In this document: piece by piece, positions 34,447-42,502 of the stretch | Numbering within the stretch: the first letter of the stretch is position 1 | Layout: each line of letters opens with the position of its first letter | Assembly: GCF_006517235.1 (NCBI RefSeq) | Contig: NZ_CP041188.1 | Location: 4,588,001-4,652,000, forward strand | Length of the DNA: 64,000 nt | From: Pseudarthrobacter sp. NIBRBAC000502772 | Lineage (GTDB): Bacteria; Actinomycetota; Actinomycetes; Actinomycetales; Micrococcaceae | Reading direction: 5' to 3' | Notes under the pieces: model-generated | Database searches by the model: none | Told to the model about the DNA's origin: nothing | Seen by the model: the letters and a program-made list of their open reading frames with translations, nothing else | Made by a program: the position numbers and the translations under genes

Positions 34447-35957
34447 CAACCACTGTCGATGACCTCAAGGCGAGTGTTGACGCCGCCCACGCCGCCTTCG
34501 AAAAGGGCCGCGCCGCGGACCCCGACACCCGCGCGGCCTGGCTGGAGGCGATAGCCGCCGCACTGGAGAACGACGCCGATGCGCTGGTGGAGACCGCTGT
34601 CCAGGAAACCCACCTGGGCGAGCCACGGCTCCGGGGCGAGCTCAAGCGCACGGTCTTCCAGCTCAGGCTCTTCGCCACGGAGGTCCGCGACGGCGAGCAC
34701 TTCGACGCCACCATCGATCATGTGGACGCGGACTGGGGCATGGGCCCGCGGCCGGATCTGCGCCGGCTCAACGTGCCCATCGGCGTCGTGGGCGTCTTCG
34801 GGGCCTCCAACTTCCCCTTCGCCTTCAGCGTGATGGGCGGCGACAGCGCCTCGGCACTCGCCGCCGGGTGCGCCGTGGTGCACAAGGCACACGACGGGCA
34901 CCGGAACCTCGCGCTCCGCACCGCCGATACCGTCATCGCAGCACTCGACGCCGCCGGAGCACCTTCCGGACTGTTCTCGCTCGTCACCGGCCGGCCTGCC
35001 GCGGAGGCCCTGGTGGACCATCCTGCCGTGAAGGCCATCGGGTTCACGGGGTCGACGGCGGGCGGCCGGGCTCTGTTCAACCGTGCCGCCGCCCGTCCCG
35101 AACCCATTCCCTTCTTCGGCGAACTGGGCGGCATCAACGCTGTGTTCGTCACCGAGAATGCCTGGGCGGGGCGGCGCGACGAAATCATCAGCGGATACGC
35201 CGCTTCATTCACGATGGGAATGGGCCAGTTCTGCACCAAGCCGGGGCTGCTGTTTGTTCCGGCTGGACAGGCCGACGGCGTCCGGCAGGTTCTGAGCGGC
35301 GCGCTGGCGGACTTTGCCGCAGCACGGCTGCTGAGCCCGCGGTTGCACGAAGGCTACCGGCAGTCCGTGCAGGATCTGCAGGGCACCACCGGCGTGGAGG
35401 TTCTTGTGGAAGGAGACTTCGACGAGGCACCGGCGCCAACCGTGCTCCACACGACGTCCGCGGCTGTCCGCAGTGATCCGTCAATCCTGCGGCAGGAAAT
35501 GTTCGGGCCCGCCAGCCTCGTGGTGGAGTACGGCGACGAATCGGAACTCCTGGAACTCACCGGACTGCTGGAGGGACAGCTGACCACCACGCTCCAGGCG
35601 GAGCCGGAGGATGACGTGTCAGAACTGGCCGCACGGCTGACGGACATCAGCGGCCGGGTCCTCTGGAACGGCTGGCCCACGGGGGTCACGGTCAGCTACG
35701 CCCAGCACCACGGCGGACCGTACCCCGCCACAACATCGGCCACCACCTCCGTAGGAACGGCCGCGATCCGGCGCTTCCTCCGGCCCGTGGCCTTCCAGTC
35801 GTTCCCGGAAGGTCGCCGGCCCGAACCTCTGCAGGACGCCAATCCCTGGCGCGTTCCGCAGCGAGTGGATGGGGTGTGGCAGCGGCGCACACGGCAGCGG
35901 CCCACCCGGCAGGGACAGACTGCAGTCCAGACTGCAGGAAACGAGGTCCGGCCGTGA
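34443..35957 (+). CDS. 2,5-dioxovalerate (alpha-ketoglutaric semialdehyde) dehydrogenase
   Basis: NAD(P)-dependent oxidation of alpha-ketoglutaric semialdehyde to 2-oxoglutarate. 504 aa. Signature: [32 protein letters not shown], the glutamate in [13 protein letters not shown] and the nucleophile cysteine in [14 protein letters not shown]. These separate this class from ordinary aldehyde dehydrogenases. ATGA overlap with the dehydratase. The C-terminal 40 residues are Arg/Gln-rich and differ from the family. The next gene encodes the FAH dehydratase that would supply its substrate. Confidence 0.92.
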   Translation: MTTTVDDLKASVDAAHAAFEKGRAADPDTRAAWLEAIAAALENDADALVETAVQETHLGEPRLRGELKRTVFQLRLFATEVRDGEHFDATIDHVDADWGMGPRPDLRRLNVPIGVVGVFGASNFPFAFSVMGGDSASALAAGCAVVHKAHDGHRNLALRTADTVIAALDAAGAPSGLFSLVTGRPAAEALVDHPAVKAIGFTGSTAGGRALFNRAAARPEPIPFFGELGGINAVFVTENAWAGRRDEIISGYAASFTMGMGQFCTKPGLLFVPAGQADGVRQVLSGALADFAAARLLSPRLHEGYRQSVQDLQGTTGVEVLVEGDFDEAPAPTVLHTTSAAVRSDPSILRQEMFGPASLVVEYGDESELLELTGLLEGQLTTTLQAEPEDDVSELAARLTDISGRVLWNGWPTGVTVSYAQHHGGPYPATTSATTSVGTAAIRRFLRPVAFQSFPEGRRPEPLQDANPWRVPQRVDGVWQRRTRQRPTRQGQTAVQTAGNEVRP

Positions 35958-37159
35958 GCGCCGCACTGGACCTCGCCGGCGCATCAGTCCTCCCGGACGA
36001 CGCGGCACGGGCACTCCTGATCGGCCGGGTCTGGGACGTCGAAACCGGCGGACCACGCGTGGTCGCCGTCCAGGAGCATGACGTCTTCGACCTCCAGCAT
36101 CTGGCCGAAACCGTATCCGAGCTCCTGGAACGGCCGGATCTCGTGGCGGCCGTCCGCGCCGCCATGACGCTGCCCCGGTGGAAGACCAGCGAGATCATCC
36201 ACGCGTCGCTGACGCAGGACGCGTCCCGTCCGCATTTCCTGGCTCCGGTGGATCTCCAGGTCATCAAGGCCTGCGGCGTGACGTTCGTGGACAGCATGAT
36301 CGAACGGGTCATCGAGGAGCGCTGCGGCGGAGACGCCAGCCGCGCGGCCGAGATGCGGGAACTGGTGGGCCGTGCACTCGGCGGCAGCATCAGCTCCATC
36401 CGGCCCGGCTCCCCCGCGGCTGCCGAAGCCAAGAAGGTGCTCATCGCCGAAGGGCTCTGGTCGCAGTACCTGGAGGTGGGGATCGGGCCGGATCCCGAGG
36501 TCTTCACAAAGGCCCCCGTGCTCTCCTCGGTGGGGCTGGGCGCGGGGGTCGGGATCCCTGCGTTCTCCTCCTGGAACAACCCGGAACCGGAGCTGGTGCT
36601 TATTGCCACCTCGGCCGGCACAGTTGTGGGCGCAACCCTGGGCAACGACGTGAACCTGCGCGACGTGGAGGGCCGGAGTGCCTTGCTGCTGGGAAAGGCG
36701 AAGGACAACAACGCGTCCAGCGCCCTGGGTCCATTGATCCGGTTGTTCGAAGACGGTTTCACCCTGGAGACGCTGCGCCAGGAGGAGATCCTGCTGCGCG
36801 TTGAAGGCGAGGACGGCTACTCGCTGGAGGGACGCAACTCCGTGTCCCGGATCAGCCGTCCGTTCGAGGAGCTCGTCGCCGCGACGGTTGGAAAGCACCA
36901 CCAGTACCCGGACGGCTTCGCCCTGTTCACCGGCACGCTGTTCGCGCCGACCCAGGACAGGGACCACCCGGGACAGGGGTTCACGCACCACATGGGCGAC
37001 ACCGTGACCATCCGCAGCCGCCACCTCGGCGCCCTCGTGAACGTCGTGGGGCCGGCGGAACAGCTGCCGGAATGGTCGTTTGGCCTGCGGCAGCTGTTCG
37101 GCTATCTTCAGGCCCAACGCGAAGTCCACGCATCAAGCAGTAAGGAATACGCCTCATGA
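35954..37159 (+). CDS. FAH-family 2-keto-3-deoxy-pentonate dehydratase (XylX-like)
   Basis: Fumarylacetoacetate-hydrolase-fold enzyme of 401 aa. It resembles the 2-keto-3-deoxy-D-xylonate/L-arabinonate dehydratases that form alpha-ketoglutaric semialdehyde: ASLTQDASRPHFLAPVDLQ, AFSSWNNPEPELVLI and GNDVNLRDVEGRSALLLGKAK (metal/substrate residues E and D). The GTG start at 35954 overlaps the preceding stop (GTGA), so initiation is coupled. Together with the dehydrogenase it would form the Weimberg-type branch leading to the TCA cycle. Exact substrate is inferred. Confidence 0.85.
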   Translation: MSAALDLAGASVLPDDAARALLIGRVWDVETGGPRVVAVQEHDVFDLQHLAETVSELLERPDLVAAVRAAMTLPRWKTSEIIHASLTQDASRPHFLAPVDLQVIKACGVTFVDSMIERVIEERCGGDASRAAEMRELVGRALGGSISSIRPGSPAAAEAKKVLIAEGLWSQYLEVGIGPDPEVFTKAPVLSSVGLGAGVGIPAFSSWNNPEPELVLIATSAGTVVGATLGNDVNLRDVEGRSALLLGKAKDNNASSALGPLIRLFEDGFTLETLRQEEILLRVEGEDGYSLEGRNSVSRISRPFEELVAATVGKHHQYPDGFALFTGTLFAPTQDRDHPGQGFTHHMGDTVTIRSRHLGALVNVVGPAEQLPEWSFGLRQLFGYLQAQREVHASSSKEYAS

Positions 37160-37998
37160 AGTTCGCCCAGATTGGCGCCCCGGGCGCCGAACAGCCCGTC
37201 CTGGTCCACGGGGACCGGCACTACTCGCTCCAGAGCATCACACCGGCCATCAACGGTGACTTTCTGTCCAACGGTGGCCCCGCGGCTGCCGCCGCCGCAC
37301 TGGCCGCAGGCACACTGCCGGAAGTCACCTCCGACGTCGTACGCTACGGCGCCCCGGTGGTGCGCCCGTCCGCCGTCGTCTGCGTTGGCCTGAACTACGC
37401 CGCCCACGCAGCGGAATCGGGCGCCCAGCCGCCTGAGCATCCGGTCATCTTCCTCAAGACACCCAATACGGTGAGCGGGCCGGACGATGCCGTGGCCATC
37501 CCCCGGGGAGCCACCAAGACCGACTGGGAGGTGGAGCTCGGGATCATCATCGGAAAACGCGCCTCCTACCTCGACTCCCCCGAAGCCGCCCGCGACAACA
37601 TCGGCGGGTTTGTGGTGGTGGACGATCTCTCGGAGCGCGACTTCCAGCTGAACGTTTCCGGCGGCCAGTGGTCCAAGGGCAAGAGCTCACCGGGGTTCTG
37701 CCCCACGGGTCCCTACCTGGTCACCCCCGACGAGGTCGACGCCGGCAATCTGCGGCTGCGCAGCTGGGTCAACGGCGAAATCCGCCAGGATTCCTCCACG
37801 GCGGACATGATTTTCGACGCCGAGACCATCGTCTGGAACCTGAGCCAGTACATGGTGCTCGAGCCCGGCGATCTCATCTGCACCGGCACCCCCGAGGGCG
37901 TCGCGCTGTCCGGGCGGTTCCCGTACCTGAAGGCCGGCGACATTGTGGAAATCGAAATTGACGGGCTGGGGCGGCAGCGCCATGAATTCATCGCATGA
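37156..37998 (+). CDS. FAH-family hydrolase, probable 2,4-diketo-3-deoxy sugar-acid hydrolase
   Basis: 280 aa. Cleaves a carbon-carbon bond in a 2,4-diketo-3-deoxy acid to pyruvate plus a hydroxyacid. The FAH core has VCVGLNYAAHAAESGAQPPEHP, the metal ligands in DWEVELGIIIG and VVVDDLSERDFQ, and the closing TGTPEGVALSGRFPYLKAGD. Matches the L-fuconate-pathway 2,4-diketo-3-deoxy-L-fuconate hydrolase group. ATGA overlap with the previous gene; the next gene, an SDR, would make its substrate. Confidence 0.88.
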   Translation: MKFAQIGAPGAEQPVLVHGDRHYSLQSITPAINGDFLSNGGPAAAAAALAAGTLPEVTSDVVRYGAPVVRPSAVVCVGLNYAAHAAESGAQPPEHPVIFLKTPNTVSGPDDAVAIPRGATKTDWEVELGIIIGKRASYLDSPEAARDNIGGFVVVDDLSERDFQLNVSGGQWSKGKSSPGFCPTGPYLVTPDEVDAGNLRLRSWVNGEIRQDSSTADMIFDAETIVWNLSQYMVLEPGDLICTGTPEGVALSGRFPYLKAGDIVEIEIDGLGRQRHEFIA

Positions 37999-38762
37999 AC
38001 GGACACCCAGCCATGGAGTTTGAAGGCATCCGTGCCATCGTCACCGGCGGGGCATCCGGCATCGGAGCGGCCACAACAGCGCATCTGACCCGGCGCGGGG
38101 CGAAGGTGGCGGTGCTGGATCTGAATCCCGAGGCAGCGTCCGAAGCGGCGCTGTCGATTCGATGCGATGTGGCCGATGACGCTTCGGTGCGTGCCGCCGT
38201 CGAACGCGTTGCCCGGGAATTCGGGGGGATCGACGTCGTGGTCAACAACGCAGGCATTGGAGCCCAGGGCACCGTTGCGGACAATGACGACGCCGAGTGG
38301 CAGCGCGTTCTGGACGTCAACGTGATCGGCGCGGTGCGGGTGAGCCGTGCCGCCCTGCCCCATCTCCGGCAGTCCCCCGCCGCCGCGATCGTCAACACGT
38401 CCTCCATCGCCGCCACGGCCGGGCTGCCCGCCCGCGCACTCTACGCGGCCACCAAGGGCGCCATCCGGGCGCTGACGCTCAGCATGGCGGCCGATCACGT
38501 CCGCGAAGGCATCCGGGTCAACTGCGTCAATCCGGGCACGGCTGACACGCCCTGGATCAACCGGCTGCTGAGCCAGGCGGATGACCCGGCAGCGGAACGC
38601 GCGGCGCTGGAGGCCCGCCAGCCGCACGGCCGCCTGGTGGCGCCGGAGGAGGTTGCAGCGGCGATTGCGTACTTGGCCAGTCCGCTGGCCGGTTCGACGA
38701 CGGGCACTGAACTGGCGGTCGACGGCGGCATGCAGGCGGTGCGCCTGCGTCCCGTCGAGTAG
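37995..38762 (+). CDS. SDR-family dehydrogenase, probable 2-keto-3-deoxy-L-fuconate dehydrogenase
   Basis: NAD-dependent oxidation of a 2-keto-3-deoxy sugar acid at C4, forming the diketo acid for the preceding hydrolase. 255 aa. Cofactor motif VTGGASGIGAAT, NNAG at VVVNNAGIG, catalytic serine in NTSSIAATAG, YxxxK in LYAATKGA. The start at 37995 overlaps the previous stop (ATGA). An internal ATG (38013) could also serve. Its terminal bases are duplicated downstream (38748-38810). Confidence 0.88.
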   Translation: MNGHPAMEFEGIRAIVTGGASGIGAATTAHLTRRGAKVAVLDLNPEAASEAALSIRCDVADDASVRAAVERVAREFGGIDVVVNNAGIGAQGTVADNDDAEWQRVLDVNVIGAVRVSRAALPHLRQSPAAAIVNTSSIAATAGLPARALYAATKGAIRALTLSMAADHVREGIRVNCVNPGTADTPWINRLLSQADDPAAERAALEARQPHGRLVAPEEVAAAIAYLASPLAGSTTGTELAVDGGMQAVRLRPVE

Positions 38763-38810
38763 CGTCCCGCCGGGGTAACGCCCCGGCGAGTAACGTCCCG
38801 CCGAAGTAAG
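38748..38810 (+). repeat. Tandem repeats of the SDR gene's own 3' end
   Basis: Four imperfect units of 15-17 nt built on CGTCCCGTCGAGTAG: the first contains the real stop codon, and the following three lie in the spacer, each again carrying an in-phase-looking TAA. It resembles the tandem expansion in the dehydratase 3' end. Confidence 0.8.
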
Positions 38811-38818
38811 AAGCTGCG

Positions 38819-38862
38819 AGGCGCCGTCGTGTCCTGATTTACCGGGGCACGGCGGCGCCTTT
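38819..38862 (+). terminator. Hairpin terminator after the sugar-acid operon
   Basis: 13-bp stem AGGCGCCGTCGTG / CACGGCGGCGCCT with one wobble pair and a 16-nt loop, followed by TTT. It separates the catabolic operon from the downstream ABC operon, which has its own promoter. Confidence 0.8.
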
Positions 38863-38927
38863 GGCGTTTCGGGAGGAAGGTGCGGTCCCCTTCCGGCGGG
38901 CGCACGCAAGCGGTTTTCAGGAGGGTC

Positions 38928-38975
38928 TTGACCTGCGTCACATCCCCTATATGATAGTTCGTATTCCTATATGAT
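38928..38975 (+). promoter_or_regulatory. Promoter and CCTATATGAT operator pair of the ABC operon
   Basis: TTGACC (38928-38933), 16 nt, TATGAT (38950-38955). The element CCTATATGAT occurs at 38946-38955 and 38966-38975, direct repeats exactly 20 bp apart. The second one has the longer form ATTCCTATATGAT as at 33011. A shared repressor, most likely the GntR protein at 32217, is inferred. Confidence 0.85.
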
Positions 38976-39056
38976 CTTCGATGGCGAACGACCGGGATCC
39001 CCGGACTCCGTCACCCCCGCATCCGATCCGCATCAACAATCTCCAGGAGAGCACCC

Positions 39057-39896
39057 ATGTTCAAAGCAACACCGAAGTTGCTTCTTGTCCCGGCTATCGC
39101 GTTGGCCCTCACGCTGGGAGGCTGCTCATCCGGCGGCGCCTCAGCCGGCGCTGCGAGCGCAACAGGAGCCGTGGCGGACAGCCACCTCACACAGATCCTC
39201 AAGACGAAAACGATCAAGATCGCCGTCAGTGCCGACTCTCCGGGATACGGCGTGATGACGTCATCAGGTGAGCACGAGGGCTTCGACATTGATGTCGCGA
39301 ACGCGCTCGGCGCCTCGCTGGGCGCCAAGGTTGAGTTCGTCACGGCCACGAACGAAAGCCGCATCCCGCTGCTGCAGACCGACAAGGCGGACGCTGTCAT
39401 TGCCACCTTCACGGCATCGGATGCGCGTGCCCAGGTGGTGGACATGTCCGAGCCGTACGCCGCCAGTTCCACCGTCTTTATGGTGCCCGCGGGAAGCCCG
39501 ATCGCCAGCTACGCGGATCTGGACGGGAAATCCGTGGCCACGTCGCGCGGAAGTGTGGGCGAGCAAATCCTCAAGGCCACCTTCCCGAACGCCAAGATCG
39601 CCGGCTTCAACACCACGGCCGATTCCATCCAGGCCCTCAAGAGCGGCAAAGTGGACGCGCTGATTGAAAACAACGCCATCATCGGCGGGCTCGTGAAGAG
39701 TGATCCGTCCGCATTCCAGGTGCTCAAGGGCGACCCGATCAAGCCGGCGCTGTTCTCCATCGGCGTCAAGCAGGGCGACCAGACGTGGGTTAACTACATC
39801 AACAACTTCATCCGGAACTACACCATCTCCGGACAGAACGAGGCCTCCCTGCAGAAGTGGTTCGGGCTGGAACTTCCGCCCTTCCTCGCCCACTAA
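39057..39896 (+). CDS. ABC importer substrate-binding lipoprotein (family 3, polar amino acid type)
   Basis: 279 aa. Signal peptide with lipobox LGGC, acceptor cysteine C23. The mature part is an SBP_bac_3 domain: IKIAVSADSPGYGVMTSSGEHEGFDIDVANALG, SRIPLLQTDKADAVIATFTASDARAQVVDMSEPYAA and VATSRGSVGEQIL. AGGAGAG precedes the ATG. This fold usually binds amino acids, but the promoter links it to the sugar-acid regulon, so a sugar acid or another carboxylate is possible. First gene of the four-gene importer operon. Confidence 0.93.
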   Translation: MFKATPKLLLVPAIALALTLGGCSSGGASAGAASATGAVADSHLTQILKTKTIKIAVSADSPGYGVMTSSGEHEGFDIDVANALGASLGAKVEFVTATNESRIPLLQTDKADAVIATFTASDARAQVVDMSEPYAASSTVFMVPAGSPIASYADLDGKSVATSRGSVGEQILKATFPNAKIAGFNTTADSIQALKSGKVDALIENNAIIGGLVKSDPSAFQVLKGDPIKPALFSIGVKQGDQTWVNYINNFIRNYTISGQNEASLQKWFGLELPPFLAH

Positions 39897-39981
39897 CAGT
39901 ATTCGGACGCACTCTCCGGTGTGGGTGGACGGCAGGCAGTCATTCACCCACACCGCCGTTCACGGATAGGACCCTTTGCTC

Positions 39982-40653
39982 ATGGCTTTATATTTCGGAG
40001 ACCTTCTCCCGTTCAGCTCGCTATTGCTTGAGGGGCTCTGGACAGCTCTGTACATCACGCTCGTGGCCATGGTGGCGGGAAGCGCACTCGGCGTCTTCCT
40101 GTACCTGGGGAAGGTCGGGCCCGGAAAAGCAGTCAGCATCTTCTGCACGTGCTACATCGAGGCCATCCGCAACACGCCTCTGCTGGTGCAGCTGTACCTG
40201 ATCTACTTTGCCCTTCCCGCGCTGGGCATCAACCTCGAACCCATCTGGGCCGCCGTTATTGGCCTGACCCTCAACAACGCGGCATACACGGCGGAAATTT
40301 ACCGGGCCGGCTTCGAGTCGGTGCCACACGGCCTGCGTGAGGCCGGCAAGGCGCTGGGCATGAAGAACGCCCAGATCGTACGCTACATCGTCCTGCTGCC
40401 GGCCACCCGGAACGTTTTCCCCGCACTGACCAACCAGCTGATTCTGCTGTTCCTGGCTTCGTCGATTGGATCCATCATCTCGCTTCCTGAACTGACCAAC
40501 GCGATCATGAGCGTCAGCAACACCACGTACCGGACCATCGAGGTGCTCGCAGTGGGCGGGCTGCTCTACCTTGGCGTATCCGCCCTGCTGTCGCTGGCCT
40601 CGAAACGGGCCGAAACGACGCTGTTCCGGTGGGCGGTGGGCGCACGTGTTTAG
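39982..40653 (+). CDS. ABC importer permease (HisM/GlnP family), first subunit
   Basis: 223-aa inner-membrane permease with about five segments. The conserved ATPase-contact loop is ESVPHGLREAGKALGMKNAQIVRYIVLLPA, and YIEAIRNTPLLVQLYLIYF is the family motif after TM2. The ATG at 39982 is chosen; a TTG two codons upstream is possible. Its stop region overlaps the second permease's GTG start, giving coupled translation. Confidence 0.93.
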   Translation: MALYFGDLLPFSSLLLEGLWTALYITLVAMVAGSALGVFLYLGKVGPGKAVSIFCTCYIEAIRNTPLLVQLYLIYFALPALGINLEPIWAAVIGLTLNNAAYTAEIYRAGFESVPHGLREAGKALGMKNAQIVRYIVLLPATRNVFPALTNQLILLFLASSIGSIISLPELTNAIMSVSNTTYRTIEVLAVGGLLYLGVSALLSLASKRAETTLFRWAVGARV

Positions 40654-41335
40654 GGCCTTTGACTGGCAGGACCTCATTCCGCTGGCCAAGGGGGCATGGC
40701 TGACCATTCAGCTCTGCGCCATGTCCGGCATTCTCGGCATCATCTTCGGGCTGATCCTCGGCATTGCCAGAACGTCCCCCAGCAGGATCGCCCGGTGGAT
40801 CAGCACCATCTACATCAGCTGCGTGCGCGGCATCCCGATTCTGGTCATCATCTTCTTCATCTTCTTCGGGATCCCGCTGCTGTTTCCCGGCCTGGAACTG
40901 GACAAGTTCGCCTCGGCCGTCATTGCGCTGACCTGCTTCGCCGCCGCCTATGTGGCAGAAATTGTGCGGGGCAGCATCGAAGCCGTGCCCCGGGGACAAA
41001 GTGAGGCTGCAGAAGCCCTCGGGCTCAACTACTGGGCGAAGCTCCGGTATGTGGTCATGCCGCAGGCCAGGAAGATCATGGTGCCGCCCGGCGTCGGCTT
41101 CATCATTGGCCTGGTGAAGGATTCCTCCCTGGTAACGGTGACCGGGCTGGTGGAGCTGACGCACGCGGGCAACATTGTCACCAACCTCACCGGCGACCCC
41201 ATCATGACGTTCCTAACCGTCGCCGCCATGTACTTCGTCATTTGCTACAGCATCTCCCTGCTGGGGCGCCTGTACGAGAAACGGACCGGCATCCAGGTGG
41301 ACCCCCTCAAACTTCCCGAGCCCGCGAGCGTATAG
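40646..41335 (+). CDS. ABC importer permease (HisQ/GlnP family), second subunit
   Basis: 229 aa. The family motif [21 protein letters not shown] and the contact loop [30 protein letters not shown] are clear. The GTG at 40646 (VFRAFDWQD) begins the protein-like sequence and overlaps the end of the first permease by 8 nt. Upstream in-frame sequence belongs to the first permease's other frame. Forms a heterodimer with the preceding gene product. Confidence 0.92.
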   Translation: MFRAFDWQDLIPLAKGAWLTIQLCAMSGILGIIFGLILGIARTSPSRIARWISTIYISCVRGIPILVIIFFIFFGIPLLFPGLELDKFASAVIALTCFAAAYVAEIVRGSIEAVPRGQSEAAEALGLNYWAKLRYVVMPQARKIMVPPGVGFIIGLVKDSSLVTVTGLVELTHAGNIVTNLTGDPIMTFLTVAAMYFVICYSISLLGRLYEKRTGIQVDPLKLPEPASV

Positions 41336-41343
41336 ATCGGAAT

Positions 41344-42072
41344 ATGACTGTGATTTTTGTTGAGAATTTGAATAAGAAGTTCGGCCCCAACCATGTCCTC
41401 AAAGGCGTTGACTGCCACATCCGTGAGCGTGAGGTGGTGTGCGTCATCGGCCCCTCGGGTTCAGGCAAGAGCACGTTCCTGAGGTGCATGAACGGCCTGG
41501 AATCGATCACGTCCGGCAGCATCGTGATCAACAAGCACCGGTTGGACGATTCGAAAACGAACATCAACCTGGTCCGGCAGGAAGCGGGAATGGTCTTCCA
41601 GCATTTCAACCTGTTCCCGCACCTGAAGGTCATCGACAACGTCATGCTGGCCCCGCTCAAGGTGGCCAAGGTCAACAGGGACGAAGCCCGCGCCAAAGCC
41701 GAAATGCTGCTGGCAAAGGTAGGACTGGCCGAAAAGATGGAGGCCTTTCCCGGGAGCCTGTCCGGCGGTCAGATGCAGCGTGTGGCCATAGCCCGTGCGC
41801 TGGCCATGGATCCAAAAATCATGCTCTTTGACGAGCCCACCTCGGCCCTGGACCCGGAAATTGTCGGCGAGGTGCTGACCGTCATGAAGGACCTGGCCAA
41901 TGAGGGCATGACCATGGTGGTGGTCACCCACGAAATGGGCTTCGCCCGGGAAGTCGCTGACCGCGTGCTTTTTATGGACCAAGGACTGATCGTCGAGGAA
42001 GGCTCCCCCGATGAGATCTTCTCCTCGCCGCGGAACGCCAGGACCCAGGGGTTCCTCAGCAAGGTTCTGTAA
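41344..42072 (+). CDS. ABC importer ATPase (GlnQ/HisP family)
   Basis: 242-aa ATP-hydrolysing subunit of the importer. Walker [11 protein letters not shown]-loop [10 protein letters not shown], signature [15 protein letters not shown], Walker [13 protein letters not shown] and switch histidine VVTHEMGFA are all present. The ATG at 41344 follows the permease stop by 8 nt. The family usually reads M-I-x-x-x-N-L-x-K-x-F-G, and the protein starts the same way. Last gene of the operon; palindrome copy 11 follows 15 nt after the stop. Confidence 0.95.
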   Translation: MTVIFVENLNKKFGPNHVLKGVDCHIREREVVCVIGPSGSGKSTFLRCMNGLESITSGSIVINKHRLDDSKTNINLVRQEAGMVFQHFNLFPHLKVIDNVMLAPLKVAKVNRDEARAKAEMLLAKVGLAEKMEAFPGSLSGGQMQRVAIARALAMDPKIMLFDEPTSALDPEIVGEVLTVMKDLANEGMTMVVVTHEMGFAREVADRVLFMDQGLIVEEGSPDEIFSSPRNARTQGFLSKVL

Positions 42073-42086
42073 CCGGAGCACGCAGT

Positions 42087-42124
42087 GAGCGGACGACGGC
42101 GGGACTTCCCGCCGTCGTCCGCTC
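42087..42124. repeat. Intergenic palindrome copy 11 (extended arms)
   Basis: GAGCGGACGACGGCGGGA with exact complement around CT. It lies downstream of the ATPase gene and facing the convergent small gene at 42228. The gap 42125-42227 holds nothing else recognised. Confidence 0.93.
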
Positions 42125-42227
42125 GGTGGTTGGTGCCCGCGCGCCCAAGGTTGCTCGTGGCACTTCCCGCGTCGTCGCCCTGATGTTCCTCGTCGGGCTG
42201 GGTTTCACGGAATGTCGCCCGGGAGGG

Positions 42228-42494
42228 TCAACGGGCCGGGCCGAAGTTATTCAGTGCGTAATCCAGGACAACGGTGAAATCGTTGGCCTCTCCGGCGTCG
42301 ACATACTGCGTGTGGGGCAGTGGATCGCACCGGAACGTGTCCGGGCGCTCAAGGTAGGGCGACCATATGGTCGCTACCGGGCGGCCGTAGTTATCCACGG
42401 CCACCCACTCCCCTTCCCGGATCCGACGGGCCTGTCCGAGATGTGCGGTGGTGGGGCTAGTGAAGGTGCCGTGGTCAGGGTTGAAGCCGATCAT
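42228..42494 (-). CDS. Small hypothetical protein downstream of the MHS transporter
   Basis: 88 aa: DHGTFTSPTTAHLGQARRIREGEWVAVDNYGRPVATIWSP, a compact beta-type pattern without signal peptide or membrane segments. It starts 8 nt after the MFS stop and is preceded by TAGGTG, so it probably forms an operon with the transporter. No family is recognised. Function unknown. Confidence 0.55.
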   Translation of the reverse strand: MIGFNPDHGTFTSPTTAHLGQARRIREGEWVAVDNYGRPVATIWSPYLERPDTFRCDPLPHTQYVDAGEANDFTVVLDYALNNFGPAR

Positions 42495-42502
42495 GCCAGC
42501 AC

